Positions 33,569 through 46,800 of a stretch of 64,000 bases of DNA are shown one piece after another. The stretch spans positions 16,397,625 through 16,461,624 of the forward strand of contig JABAKD010000016.1 of the NCBI GenBank assembly GCA_012845835.1, given 5' to 3'. The position numbers and the translations under genes were made by a program. The notes below the pieces were generated by a model. That model did no database searches, had not been told where the DNA came from, and worked only from the letters and a program-made list of their open reading frames with translations. The stretch's first letter is position 1. Every line of letters starts with the position of its first letter. The DNA comes from Undaria pinnatifida. Taxonomy: Eukaryota > Sar > Phaeophyceae > Laminariales > Alariaceae.

Positions 33569-36500
33569 TGTAAGACAATGCCGGGTATTCAAGGCGGCGT
33601 AGATAATGATAAGTCAGTGCTGGTGACTCCCCTCGTCCTCCTCTTGCGGAACCGCGGTCCGTGCGCAGCCCTCCCTCTTGTCGTCCCGCCCTCCCGCCCT
33701 GGCTTGCTAGTGCGATATTTTCCTTTTGTACTGTTGGGCGCGATGTCAATCGTGATGGTGGTGGTGGTGGTGGTGACATCCGTATACAACGGCAGCTTAC
33801 GCTGCTGGAGTAGTAACGGGGACCGCCGGTAGGGACAGCTCGCGCTATCGCTATCACGGGAACTGAAGGACACGCCAGAAAACCAGCTGGATTGCGAATG
33901 CAATTGAATTAAGTTGACACACGACGCGTACGAAAGTACGTGGAAGTGTGGTGAGCTTCAGCTTTATCCCAAATATAACGAAGAAGGTGGTGGTGACGGG
34001 GATAACGATGGTGATGGTGATCGCAATGGTGGTGAGTTTTTCATGGCGATTGGCGATGGGATGGGGGGGGTGGGGGGGGGGTGTTTTGCCGAGGACTCCT
34101 GATTTTTGAAGAATTCTCCGTGGGGGCAGAGGGGGGGAGTACCCCTTGGGGGGAAGGGCGTTCGATGTGTTTTTTCCAGTGTGTTTTCTTGTGTGGTTGC
34201 CGAATCCCTTTTTAAATTTTAGCCTGCACCTGGGTTGGGAGTAGACATTGTCAAACGCGGAACAGCGGTAGTTGACGGCGCCCCCCCCCCCCCTCCCTGT
34301 CGAGGGAGTAGCGGACGGCGGTCGACGGGAAGGCCCGTCAAACGAACAACTGCAGCGCTAGCTGCTAGCGTGACAGTTTCAGTAACTATTACGGAAGTGC
34401 CTTGTGCTCGTCCAATCTACAATAATGCTCCGACGTGCGCGCTTCTGCGCTATGATTGCTCTAAGCGCTGCCTACCAGGGGCTGCGATCACGCATCGAGA
34501 CTTATAAACACGCCATCATCCCTTTACCAACAGACACGAGTGATGTCGTAAACTCGTAAACTCTCATCATTTCTCAAGTAGTTTTCGTTGAAAACGCCAA
34601 TTCGGGCGCCTGCATCTCGCCTGAAACTCGAGACCGAACTGTACCAGCTTCAGCAACAGGGCCCCTTCTTCCTCCAATGGGTATCCAGAGTATGTCATGG
34701 TTCGGACACTGGTTTGGGTTTTAACCTACACGAATGAAGACTGTTGTTTTGCTATTGCTGTGGTGCTGTTGCTGCTGCTGCTGCTGTTGTCATTTTTGTG
34801 TAACAAGACGCTCGGTACTCGAACGGATATTTCCCATGTACTCGGGGGTACTTTTACGAGTATATATTATACTAGATGTAGAACGTTTTTTCTTTTTTGT
34901 CGACACTTTTTCTATTCATTTCGGGACCGGTCTTTCACTTCCACCGGCCGTTATCAATGCTTTCCCCCTTCTCCCCCTCAGTGGCTTTTCTTTCTAGAAC
35001 GGATTTTCTTTTTCGTCCTATGTACCTTGTTAAAACAATTCCGTCACCGACCTTCCGCTCTCACAAGGCGTGACCTACGCGCTCTTTTCCGCCCGACGAT
35101 CCTTAATGATTGGATCCGATATCGTGATGTATATCAATAGCTCACACGCGCGAGCGAGGTTTTCGGTGGGGTGTCAACGACTCTTATTCGCTGGCTAGAC
35201 ATCATGTCGGAAGCTTCTCCGGCGTTTCGTTTCCCATTGCCGTACGTATCGTTCGCTCCCCTCTGGACCTGGGGTCGAGGAAGGAAGGGGGCCATCTACT
35301 ATCGGTTAATGGTGCGTAACTTCCATGCATCGGCCCTTCCTCTACCCGGAAGCTTCTCCAGCTTTGGCGTCGTCATGGACGTGTATTTGCTTCTTCGAGG
35401 GCGGCTCGTCTGGGAGATGGCTAGCGCTCAAGCAGCCTGCCATGGCGGACAACCCCGGGCGTGGGACAGTAGTAGCTCTAGAAGTGCGTCGTGCACGAAA
35501 GGCTGCGGGTGGTGTAGGAGTTGAAAAAGAGTTCATAACTGCTGTCGCGTACCGTGTGCCGGCCGACTCCGTGGTTCCGTGTGCTGATGGCGGGATCAAC
35601 GGTGGCACCCATGGACAGTAGTAGCTCTAGTGCGTCGTGAGCGGAAGGCTGCGGCTGTAGTCCCGCACTCGGGGCAGGGTAGACGCCGTTGTCGATTTAC
35701 ACGAAAGGCCACTGTGGCGGTGTCCAATGGACTATAAAGCCCACCCGATTCGTGACCATTGCGGAGCGTGAGTGCAGAATTCAAGTCGGTCACGAGCAAG
35801 GAAGAGGGAAGGAAACTACTCCACGGGTGGTACGATATAAACTAAATGCATTTTGACATCTCCGTGCACGGAGAACCCGATAAGGTTTGCGCGCTGCCGA
35901 CTCAAAACCACAACAAGACACAGGCGGCACCAAAGGAGCTGAAACTTCGTGAGGGTCGGCAAGGTGATGGAATATGGCCAATGGAGTAGATGTTTATGTC
36001 GCAGCGTGGCCGGGACCGAGAATCGAACCCGACTATCGACAAATTCAACGGGGTTCCCGTACGAAGGACCTAAGCGGATACGAGCAACGGGACGAATACA
36101 ATTTTAAAATATTGTTCTGGTTTATGTATTTGTCAAGGCTATGTCCCTCTAAACGTTTTCTACTTTATTGGAGTACGAGCTATTGGTGTACTACGAAGGC
36201 GTACGCGTCGGTCAACGAACAGCGATTAGGCGAGAAAGTTTAACGGATCACCGAGGGACGACGCGAGGGAATTGGACTGTCTCAGGGTCGGGTTGCCTCC
36301 CAGCGGGCACTCCCTCTGGCCTCCTTTCACTCATTTGGCCCTCCATGTCAATCCCTGGCCCTCCCTTTTTTCTGGTCTTCCAGATGTTCGAGTATTGCTA
36401 CTCTCGGCCCCTCAATGTTCGGTGCTTGGCGTTAGTTCATTTTCGTGTGGTTTCCCGCCCATAACTTGTCTGTGTTCTTCGCATTCACTCCCTTGCTGCT

Positions 36501-37145
36501 GCACATCGCCAAATCGCCACTTCCACTGCCCTCTTTGCCAGTTTCTATTCCCCTTCCTCCGCGACCCGGCCTCCTCTCCGATCTCCCGCGCCGCTGCAAC
36601 TTCGCACTATTCCCCTATCGCCCGTTTTCCAGTGTGTTGCTGTATGCAAGATGCAATCTCTCGTATCTCGTACGCACGAACTATACTCGACGTTTTCTGA
36701 GTTAAAAAAAATGAGGAGTGCGGTCATATAATAACATGGGCGTGCACTATACAATAGATAATTCATGCTTCGAACACGCGTGGCGTGCAACTCCTTGCAT
36801 TGTGGGCCGACATTTAAAGCATCTTCTCATGCAATCTAGTAGCCCGCATCGCGTCGTGTGGCTGATGCCACGGCCATACTTTTAAATCGTCGTTTTGTTT
36901 TCTTCCCTGTGAAGTCCCGAAGCGGTAACCCTTGACCGCATAAAAACATATCCCGCTCTACCTCCAAGTGGTTTCCCCGCCCAAAATTGTTGGTTCAAGT
37001 TTTACAGTGGTTAAAACCGAGGCGGGGTAATCGACACATTCACGTTTTTAGTAGAAAATTTACCTCTAGCGACGAGGAAACAACAGGTAAAAAAAAGCAT
37101 GAAATTAAGCTCGAGGTGTAGTCCACGCGCTAGAGCCCTAACGGT
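33569..37145. other. Convergent intergenic region between CLPTM1 and RPP38-like gene
   Basis: Holds the 3' untranslated regions, a G-rich run near 34060-34085, C runs near 34270, a CTG run near 34765 and a duplicated GGACAGTAGTAGCTCTAG segment (35466 and 35615). No open frame shows a known domain and I see no RNA gene. Confidence 0.5.
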
Positions 37146-38794
37146 TCATGGTGGGACCCTGACTTTTCGTCGCAGAAACTGCACGAACGAATCGACGTCT
37201 TCGTCTACCGCGGCTAGGTTATCAACCACTGGTTCTCCTCCTCCTCTTCCTCCTCCTGCCTCTCCTCGTCCTCCTCCTTCTCCTCCTCCCGCCTCAGGTC
37301 CGGCACCCCCCGCCCCCACCCTCATTCCCACCACTCCTCCATTTTCACTTCCTATTCGGCTTTCGTCCTTCCCGCTCGAGGGCATTGTTTCATCAAGGGT
37401 CTCTGAAGTAGTACCGTTATCAGGAGGAGCAGAAGGTGGAGGCGGTGTCGGTGCGGGGGTAGGAGCCGCGCAGATAGCAAATGCCGCCATCGTCTTGCAC
37501 CCGAGCATTCGCCCGAGAGTGCTGCTGCTGCTCGTCCCCCCCGGCAGGACCAGGCAAGGCGTTCCTGTGAATATTGCGCGAAGCGACGGCGGTATGATGA
37601 ACGGCTGTGGTGCAAGTGGGGGGATAGGGGAAATCGGGGGCTATGTTTGAACCGGTGAAACCATACCCTTGCTCTGCTCCCTCCCCTCACTTCTCCCTAT
37701 CTCCCGTTCATCTGTACGACGCGAAAAAAACAAGAAATCAGTGGCTTCAATCGATCGACCGAAGCGCGCGATAATTTGTACCAGTTATTGCGTTCATACT
37801 GTACCAGGTGCAAACAAACGTATGTTGTTCTTAACCTCACCCGTGAGAGCAACTAGAGCGTGGAGGTGCTCCACCAGCCGGGTAGGCCGTACATCTCCGG
37901 AGATGATGACGATGGCCTCACCCCCACCGCTGCCACCGCTACCACCACTACCACCACCACCACCATCGTTTCTGCTGCTGGTGTTGCTGCAGTCGTTCGA
38001 ACCCGAGGAAGCCGCGGTGGTCTCGAGGAACTTGGTGACTTCGTTGATCCCCATGCGAAGCCGTCGCCTGACACGGTCTCTCGTGCGGCCTCCTGTGCGC
38101 GCGTATAGAGAAGTGGAAGGCATAGGCGATGGGGGTGGGAAGGGGGATTACGCAAGCAGAGGACTACGTAGGGAATTTTTCCTGCGTTTATTTTTTACTG
38201 GCCGAGTGTCGAGACGGGGGTGGTTTCGGAGGTGCGGGTGGGGGCGTACGGGCGTACTTCTTCTCTCCCATTAGTATTTCCTAGTTGAGTTTGCGTTTAT
38301 TTTTTACTGGCCGAGTGTCGGGACGGGCGTGGTTTCGGAGGTGCGGGTGGGGGCGTACGGGCGTACTTCTTCTCTCCCACTAGTATTTCCTAGTTGAGAA
38401 TAAAGAAACACGACACCCAGATTGCATGCTAGCGTGCCTTGTGCGTGGGCGCAGAAGGGGGGAGAATCAACTGTAAGAAGACAGGGACGATAGCTGCTGC
38501 TACTGCTGCTGCTGGTGCCGACTTACCAAATCCGATCCAACCCAACCCAACCCAACCCAACCGAACCAAGCCCATCCCATCCCACCCGACCCCAACCCAA
38601 CCTAGTCCAGCCCAACCTAGCCCAGCCCAACCCAACCTAACCCAACTCAACCCAACTCCACTATTCACTGCTTACTCGTATGACACGTACCCGCTTCGAG
38701 CAAGCTGACGACCTCCTTTCTCAGTCTGTCCAGAACGATGCCGGCCTCGGTGGGGTCAATGGAGAGGGCGGCCGTCCGTTGCCCCGCCGAAAGT
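37146..38794 (-). CDS. RPP38-like (L7Ae-fold) RNase P/MRP protein, 5' end unresolved
   Basis: Exons (minus strand): 38794-38691, 38092-37841, 37564-37146 (stop TAG-side at 37146). Junction phases agree (phase 1 at both). Seen in order: DPTEAGIVLDRLRKEVVSLL, then RMGINEVTKFLE, then EAIVIISGDVRPTRLVEHLH, then PCLVLPGG...STLGRMLGCKTMAAFAIC, and finally DSFVQFLRRKVRVPP. GxNEVT...LE followed by a hydrophobic strand and LGR..GCK is the L7Ae RNA-binding fold as in human RPP38, a protein subunit of RNase P, which trims tRNA 5' ends. Two low-complexity inserts stand out: a Ser/Asn/Gly insert in the first loop and a ~85-residue Pro/Gly/Ala insert before the last helix. The start codon and any exon above 38794 were not found. 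NHP2-like identity is less likely because of the NEVT motif. Confidence 0.8.
38184..38400. repeat. Two tandem 109-bp units in RPP38-like intron
   Basis: GCGTTTATTTTTTACTGGCC to TTTCCTAGTTGA is repeated with a 109-bp period and only three or four differences, so the duplication is recent. Confidence 0.88.
38525..38660. repeat. (CCAAC)n-type array in RPP38-like intron
   Basis: Degenerate pentanucleotide CCAAC/CCCAACC array. It generates a Gly/Trp/Leu frame on the minus strand that is not a gene. Confidence 0.8.
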
Positions 38795-40844
38795 CTGATC
38801 GAGGAAAAAGGCGATCCCGATGACTTCGCGTGACCTGCGTCGGCGCGTTTAATGCGCGCACGCAGTTGTTTATGCGACGACACAAGCGTAAGCACAACAG
38901 TAAAACTGTCAAGACCTTTGGAACTCGACCCACTTTGAACTCCTAAAAATATGGTATTCTAACTCCAAGTGTTTTTGTTCCCATGTCGGGACTGCGGTGC
39001 TAAAAGGGTCAAGAGGGAATATTGTAAAAAAAACTGACAGTTTATAGCATCGACCGTACCAAGCAGCCCGGGCAGCTAGGGTAGGGGATGTGCCTGAAGT
39101 GCAATGAATTAAGGAGCCGTGCGGAACGCGTGCAGCATGTTTGGTTCGACTCGTGCTGCTGCAAGGTCTTCCTACAGAAACCAAGAATTATCGCCAAAAA
39201 GCCGAATGCCAAAATATGGAACAGGAACGTTGGACGCTTCTACGACTTCTATGAATATACGCGGTCAGGGTACGGCATCCTAGCGGGGAATGGGAGGGAC
39301 TTAGAGCCGGAGGTCAGAGATAAAATCCTAATCTTCCGACAGGAGTTAACTCACGCGGAACATAACTGAGAGATCTGTTGCACGAAAGGCGCTCGAAGCT
39401 GATGCGGGTTTGTTTACCGGAATGCCCTCTTTGCGCCGTCGCTCGTTGACGGTATACTTCATATGCGGAAAGGTTTGGGAAGGCATCTCGGTAGGCGCTG
39501 TAATTACGAAATTAATGCTCTGTCATCTCCTTGGTAACATTCTGTCAAAGATGTGCAGATCTAGGGAGGGTGTTCGTTAGTCCCTGCAATCGATGCCAGA
39601 TTGTGATTATATTGCGCTAGACCAATCAGCTACGGAGATTGACGGTTACAAGGCATTTTGTTTGTTTATTTTATGTCGACGATTGACGCTTCTGCGTCGG
39701 TGGGTTGTGTGTAGGTTGTGTGATCTGATGCATCCCCATCCGGGGCACTCCAAGCTGTGAACCAACTAACACAAGATTATCGTCTATATATACACTTCAA
39801 GCCTCTCGACCTCTCGGTTGGTAGAGCTACCTTCGGCAGGATTCTACGAATAGGCGCGAGTTAGTAGATAGCGTCTCGACCTACCGATTCGAGTATCGGC
39901 GCGACATCGACAAAAAAAATCTTGGGAAACAGCGCGCGGTCTCCATCACCCCGCGCGCAGTCTACACCTGGTACTTCGTGTACGGGAGTGGGTTGGGGGT
40001 GGGTGGGTGCGTTTACTGGTTGAACCCTCCCCAGGCTAGTCTACATGTTTTGTACATTTTTCATCTTTTATTTTAATTGTCAACTTTACTCTCGAGCTCA
40101 ACTCGTAAAAGGTTTTACCCTCAGCGACTTTCTGGACAAGCCGTGGTGGTCACAGGTGTCTTCCCTTCTCTCCCCCAGTACAAGCCTTCGTTTTAGTTCC
40201 ATATAGGGTTCAGTTACGGCTGTACTAAAGACTATACAGCCGTACACGGTCATTCGTGCTTCTGAAGCATCAACAAGCCACGATCATCACAGCAGCAACC
40301 TAATCTGCTGCTCAATGTTTCACCAACTCACGCTTGTGACGGCCCCCCAGGGTGTTGGACGTTGGCGGCGCCGCGCTCCCGCGATCTCGCTTCTTCGTTC
40401 GCCCCGAAGCGAACATGACTGACCCTTGGAAAAGAAGGTTCTTGGTTCTACGCAGCAGCAGTAAAACTGCTTGTAAAAAGTCACCACACTGCTTTTACTG
40501 CTGTGTTTTTCGCGCATTTAGTGCTCCCATAGAGCAGAGAAGACTATGGAAGACAAGGCTAGGCCAGAAACTGCAGGTCAGCTGTACTTCCAGGTGGACA
40601 CGGCCAGCGACTAGGGCGGGAGCGCCTTATGCAAATACGGCAGTGATCGTGAACCGTGAACCATATGAAAGAACGGAGTTTAATTGGTTCTAGAGGGGTG
40701 TTTTGACAATATCGGGAGCTCGATTGGTTCTCGAGGCGTGTACTTACTAAATCCTCTATCGTCGTAGCAGCAGTAACAGCAGTGGCCGTAACCCAACCTC
40801 ACAGCTCAGCCCCTAGCCTGAGCCCATTGCACCCATCAACAACA
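38795..40844. other. Interval upstream of both RPP38-like gene and BUD22
   Basis: Should contain the missing 5' end of the minus-strand RPP38-like gene and the promoter of BUD22. The 39088-39369 plus-strand open frame (ILAGNGRDLEPEVRDKIL) has no family I know. An inverted repeat AGCAGTAAAA...TTTTACTGCT occurs at 40461-40505. Confidence 0.45.
39818..39935 (+). repeat. tRNA-like (possible SINE) segment
   Basis: CTCTCGGTTGGTAGAG forms a perfect D-arm-like hairpin (CTCT/AGAG) and CCGATTCGAGTATCGG a T-arm-like hairpin, but they are separated by about 65 bases and the acceptor stem is not convincing. Followed by a run of A and CTTGGGA, as at 24350. A tRNA-derived SINE is likelier than a working tRNA. 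Confidence 0.4.
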
Positions 40845-43800
40845 ATGGTGGCTTTAAAGAGGAAGAGACCAGGCCAAGATTATGGCGAAGACGAGAAGCT
40901 TCTTCACCAGGTACAAGGAAGTACCGTACGAAGTAATCGTGAGCTGTCGTCCTTGTCGTTGCGCCTATTGCCACAATTTCTCAAGTACTTGGCAAGGGTA
41001 GGTAAAGAAGTACCAGGCCAAGGCCCTCCCAAACGTGCCTGCTCGTTGCCTCTGCTTGTACGTAAATGTTTCGCTTCTACAGCTATAGTAGCGGCGTCTG
41101 TACGAGCGTGTAGCTTCATACGTATTATGGCTTTCGGTCAAAGGCACCTTGTAATCATGAGGGATTTGCAGTGTCGAAGGTACCTCGAAGCCGTGTACTG
41201 CAGTATGTGCCCAAGGTGGAGAGAGAAAGCTCTCATCAGCGCTTGCGTCACGTCGGATATGCGATTCATCTTCGCTCGTTAGCAACGAACACGCAGCTCC
41301 CTCTCTCCCTCCCCCAACAGCGATGCTGCGTTTGAGCCAAACAAACAGCGCACCCAGTGGACGGCTCGCAACACGGAAGTCTACGTGGTATAGACAAGCA
41401 AACACAGCATGACGAAGCGCTTTCCCTCCAAACCTTTACCTTGCAACGGCGGTAGCCTTCCCCCCCCGCCCCTTGAGGCAACCGCTTGTCCGCAGACTCA
41501 CGCCCGCCCTCTCAACCCCCCCCTCCCCCCCCCCCCCTTCAGCAGACGACCAAATCGTGTCTTGAGGTCAGTCTAACCCACCCCACCCCACCCGAACCCG
41601 CCCTACCCCGCTCCCACCCCACCCTACCCGCCGGCTCAGGCAACGAAAGCCCTGACAAAGGAGGCCAAACGCGTCCGGACTTTCCTGCTCCAGCAAGCGA
41701 TTAGGAAGAGCAAGACCGCAGCGCTGAAGGGCAAGGGGAAAAAAAAGAGTAACATCGGCGTTGTTGGCGATGGTGATGGTATTGTTGATGGCAACGGTGA
41801 TGGTGATGGTGATGGTGGCGGCGGTAGTGGCGGCGACAGCACAGGACAAACCCTAGGAAAATCCCAGCAAGGTTCAGCAATAAGCGAGCTGGATGGCGAA
41901 GAGACCGGGCTAAAAAAGTCCGCAGCAGCAGCAGCGGTAGCAGCCACGGTGGCCACCGCGGAAGTAGTTCCGGTGGTGGCAGCGGGAGTGGGCGGTAACA
42001 AGGACGCCTGTTCCGATCGTGAGCCGGCCGGGGGGGGGGAAAGGCGGGGGGGAGGGGCGCCTTCGTCTTCGTCCTCGCCTGCATCAGAAGAGGTCACGCT
42101 CATCAAGGTGATGGGTGCGATGGCCGTTATGTGATTGGCCGCTTGTTTTTGTCATCACGGAATCATGGTTTTAGGACTACGTGCTAGGCGGTCGTGGTGT
42201 ATATTTGTCGTAGATGGTTTGTTGGTGTTTTCGGCGTCATGCTTTTGCTGTCGTCGTGTTGTGGGGCTGCTTGACACCCTCTCAGGCTTTTGGTACAGGT
42301 TGAGCCTCAATGACAACAAGTAGCGGTAACAACAACATCATACAACCAACACCAGCAACACAACACCAACAACCACGAACACCACCAGCACCAACGGCAA
42401 CGGCACCATCACCACCACCAACAACAACCACAACAACTTTTCGCCTCGTACACTTTTAAGTTAGCCATTTTAAGACCCATATATAGCGACGAAAAACTGA
42501 CTAGTGCGATGCTATCAAGCGACTTGGAAAGCGTGCAGCAGTACACGCATCATCATGCTGTGCCCGCGTGGTACAGCTTCTCACGTCGCCATTAAGACGC
42601 GCACCTTATCCCGGCAGCTTCGGTGCTCCTTCGTGTGGCCGATGCTGCGATCGTCATTTGGACGCATTCTTACGATAGACGTGTGCTACGATAGAGGTGC
42701 TCCTATAGTGTGATATGAGGCTCCTCAAAATGAAGAGCGCTCTGCCTCACCCGAACAAGAAAAGTTGAAAAAAATTGAAGCGCAGCCGAATAAGCCAATC
42801 CCATGGCGGCTAGATATACACCGAAATATATTTCGCAACAAGATTGACATATAATGCATTCCGACCGATTTTTGGGCCAAGAAGCCCCTGTCATTCAGAC
42901 ATGTTTCGCCCCCCCCCCAAAACTGCTCTTGTCCCTAGAGCCTAGCACGCGTCGATAGGCATTGAGGAAACCATTATTGTCCGAGAGCTTTTCGCTTGAG
43001 GAGCTCTTATGCTTCACCCGAAAAACTGACTTTCTTTTTGCAAGAATAGAAAATGCAAACCCAGGTGAACAAATCCCACACGGCCTAGGTTTTATGTCGA
43101 AATGCTGTGTGTGAAACGCAACGGTGTGGTTGGGTAGTTCTTCAGTTGAGAGACCTCCCCTCCGTCAGTCAGCAATAGGTTTGGAGTCGTCCCAAGGTAA
43201 GGATAGCACGTTCTTGGGCCATATGGCGTTTCTGAGAGATTGAGCTCCCCACAAGCGTGGACCTGTCGGTTAGTATGATAATTGCACGAGTACAATGGTT
43301 GATTTTCGGACTAGTGCATGGGAGTGTTGGTCTTGTTGCGCGAACGAATGTCCACACGAAGTCATGGTTCGGGTGATGTTGATGTTGAGCTCCTCGTGGT
43401 AGGAGCTCAGAAAATTCTTAGATCCTGCTGCACCCGTAAAATAGCGTGGGATGTCACTTTCGGCCCGAAAAATGCGCTACCCTTATCGTTGCACGCGTCT
43501 TTTTTTTTCCGACAGTTTTTGTACTTCTCAAGACCAACTATTATGGGAAATATTTTCAGCGATTATTTCTCTCTTTAACAGGGACCTCCGACGCCAAAAA
43601 GAAAGGCATCCACATTCGGGACCAGAAATCATCGTTATTTCTGCGTTCAGAAATAATCGGGGCCAAAAATCAGCGCATTTGGTGATTTTTGAGCCCAGAA
43701 ATAACAGCTCTTCCAACCTCTCAGAACTGAGATTATTTGATTTCTGAATACTACTTCGTACCAAGTATCACATGTCACCACTGCTTATGCTGTACCTGGT

Positions 43801-46800
43801 ATGATACCTGTCTGCTGTACACGTCACCCATCACCCACAACAAAGAACCACAAACACACCTACGACAGCATACCGCGCTTGTTGTGTGCGAGACAGAGCT
43901 TCGTCCTCACACAAACGCGACAACAGCAACACCACCACCATCAAAACCACCACAGGCACACCACAGCAGTAGCACAGCAGCAACACAGCAGCAACACAGC
44001 GGCAGAGACAGCAGCAGAGGCGGTGGTGACCTAACTAACGTCGCCGGCGACAGTGTACGTGCCAGATTTCAAAAATAGAGGCAAACGGCAAAACAAGACC
44101 TACCAATTGAAAAAAAACGCTTTCCAAAAACCAGGGGCCATAATGGACGCCCCTTGTTTCTGATGCAGTTATTTCTGGGGCCTCAAAACTAGAAAAATAA
44201 TCGCCAGAAATAATCGCCCAAAATTTTTCCATAATAGTAGGTCTACACCCCCCCAGACCCGTTTTGATATTTTCGGAGAGACAAAGTGACGTATCAAAAT
44301 GATGAAAATGATTTTGATTACGTCATCGGCCGCACGGAGCAGCCCGAGCAGCTGGGGTAGGAGATCTGTCCGAAGGGGAACATATGGAGCTAAAAGGCGC
44401 ACGGCGCGTGCTACGATTGAGGTAGCATTTATTTTGGATTTTTTTTTTCCGTCTGAATGACGAGGCGGCCTTCACCCAAAATCGTTGGAAAAATGTTGGT
44501 TTATATGGTCACGTGATTGAGTAGCTCATTGGGTAGCGCTACATACGCTACCATCTAGCCAGCCTATCATTGGAAACCCCTGCTATAATCAACCATCATC
44601 TTATCCGTATCCTATCCGAGCACACAATCAACAGAATGTCATCCTTGTTTTGTAAGATGTTTTTCGGGCATACCTAGGCCATGGGGGTTGTTCGTCGAAT
44701 TGCCCGTTCAGGTTTTCCTCAACCATGGCGCGTGCTCATGATAGAGGTGCCCCACTTTTTCTCCGAGGTTCCTCAATGTAGCAGCTTAAGACCCCTCCCG
44801 AAAACTGTTTTGGAGAAAAATAAAACTGCTACCGGATTAGTGATCCCATGGCCCACGTATACGACGAGAATCAATGCAAAAAATGACTTTTTTCCCGACG
44901 ATTTTGGGTTAAGGAGCCCCGTCGGTCAGACGCCGTTTCGGACGAAAAGTGCTACCTCTGTCGTAGCACGCGTCCGATGTTTTTTTGGGTGAGGTTTGGA
45001 GGTCCTCGAGCGAGGAGTCTCGGAAAAAAATTGGTGCACCCTCTGTACCGTAGAGTTTGCCACCCGCCCTCGCTGCATGAGAGCCGTCGTTCTTCTGCAC
45101 GCTCATACAAGACGGTTAGACATGCACCCCTTCTTGCGTGTCTTGGGTCACTGGTCGCTGTACGAAGACCCAAAAAGGTCAAGCCAGAGAGAGTACAGCA
45201 ACAGCATCAGACGTATAAATAAGAAAAGGATAATGCATCTGTAAAGAACGAGCGGCCGGTGTATCACTCAGCTTGCGAAGATGAGTATCGACCCTAAATT
45301 GGTCGAACTCACATCTGACGTGTTTAAGATATTTTCATAAAGTAGGACGCTCCACCGCCGCGGCCGCGCAGGGTTTACAACCATCGATAGTGGTCAAGAT
45401 GTGTCTCCGGCGCCTCGGATTAGCGCACACGGGCGTCGATGGGGAGGATGAGGTTAAGGTGCGAGGGGAGGCAAAGCTGCAAAAACTGGTCTCCCACGTT
45501 TTCGAACACAAGCGCGTCACGACCGTCATGGAGGAGCTTCGAGAAAAGTAAGCAGGTGTTTTAATTGTCTGTAGTTTTCGTTAATGTTTTTGTACCCCCT
45601 CTCTCTCTTCCCCTGCAGGCTACGGCGACGAATGAGAAGAAGTACACCCCTCCCCCGCACCACCCCACGTTCCCCTCCCCTCCCCTTGCATTCACTTCTG
45701 CCCCCCACCCCCCCCTCCCCCCTGATGAGGTTGGCGTCGGTGGGCGACGATGCTGTAAAACATGCGTCTCACTACGTGAGCTACACCACCTGGGTACGGT
45801 CATTTTTTTTTTCTCTTTTTTTAAGCTTTGCCGGTACCCGAGATGGTGGTCGAGTGAGATCATATTGTGCGGAGTTGAGAAGCTTAGTTCCGCGCAAAGG
45901 AGATGATTTCGCGTAGTGTGCATATGTTAAGGCACCCACGAGGCAGTTACATAGTATCCCTGTTGCTGTCTCTGGAAGTGGCCACACCAGAAACTAAATA
46001 AATTGGTCCATATGCAAGACAGTACGCACAAAATACGAAAATCCACCTTACAAGCAGTTCTTAGTAGGGTGCAGCTCACCCTTCATGCGACTCGCCGAAT
46101 ACCTCACGGCGCTTAGCGCTTGGTGCACGCGATGTGTTCCTGGTCGGTGAAAACCCAACGTGTTCCGTCTCGGTATTGTAGGGGTGCGGGGGTCTATGGT
46201 CTTGAGACTGCGGCTAAGCATGAAATAGGTACACCCGCCTCCCTCCCCATGTCTGCCTGGTCGGTGAAAACCCGACGTGCTCCGTCCCGGCCTTGTAGGA
46301 AAATGCGACGGTCCACGTTCATTCGACTAAGGCCATGCATGAATTGAGTACCCCCCCCCCGCCTCCAATATTTGTTACTCTCGGCTCGCTTGACCGTACG
46401 CTGCAACTTGCTTGAAAATATTGCTAACAGTACAGGCTGACTCGTTGATGCGATATCACCCTCGGTGTATTATCTATTATGCTGTTAGGGTGACGCAAAG
46501 AAGGAGGGAGAAAATGGCGGAATCTGAGGGACGTTCTCTGCCAGGGCAAGGCCGCAACGCCTCGGGGAGGGGCAAGGGGAAGAGAATGGCCGCGGAGAGC
46601 GGCGGAGGGCGACAGGTAAGCGGAGAACTGTTGCTGGTGGTGGTGTTAGTGTTGGTGTTGCTAATGTTGGTGGTGGTGTTGGTGGCTGTTGTTGTTGTTA
46701 TTGGTGGTGGTGGTGTTGCCGTCATTGTTATTTTTTGCTTTGGTGACTTTGTGCTGTTGTTTTTGCTGTGGCGCTTGCCTTGAGCCTTTGGTATGCTTTT

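Noticed and set aside
37099-37650. 183-codon Pro/Ser/Ala frame on the plus strand
   Set aside because: Antisense of the last RPP38-like exon, whose minus-strand frame contains the L7Ae motifs and phased splice sites.
39088-39369. 93-codon open frame
   Set aside because: Ordinary composition but no recognisable family, no splice partners and no neighbouring exon; not enough to call a gene.
39818-39935. Functional tRNA gene
   Set aside because: D- and T-arm-like hairpins are present but the spacing and acceptor stem do not fit a tRNA; kept only as a tRNA-like repeat.
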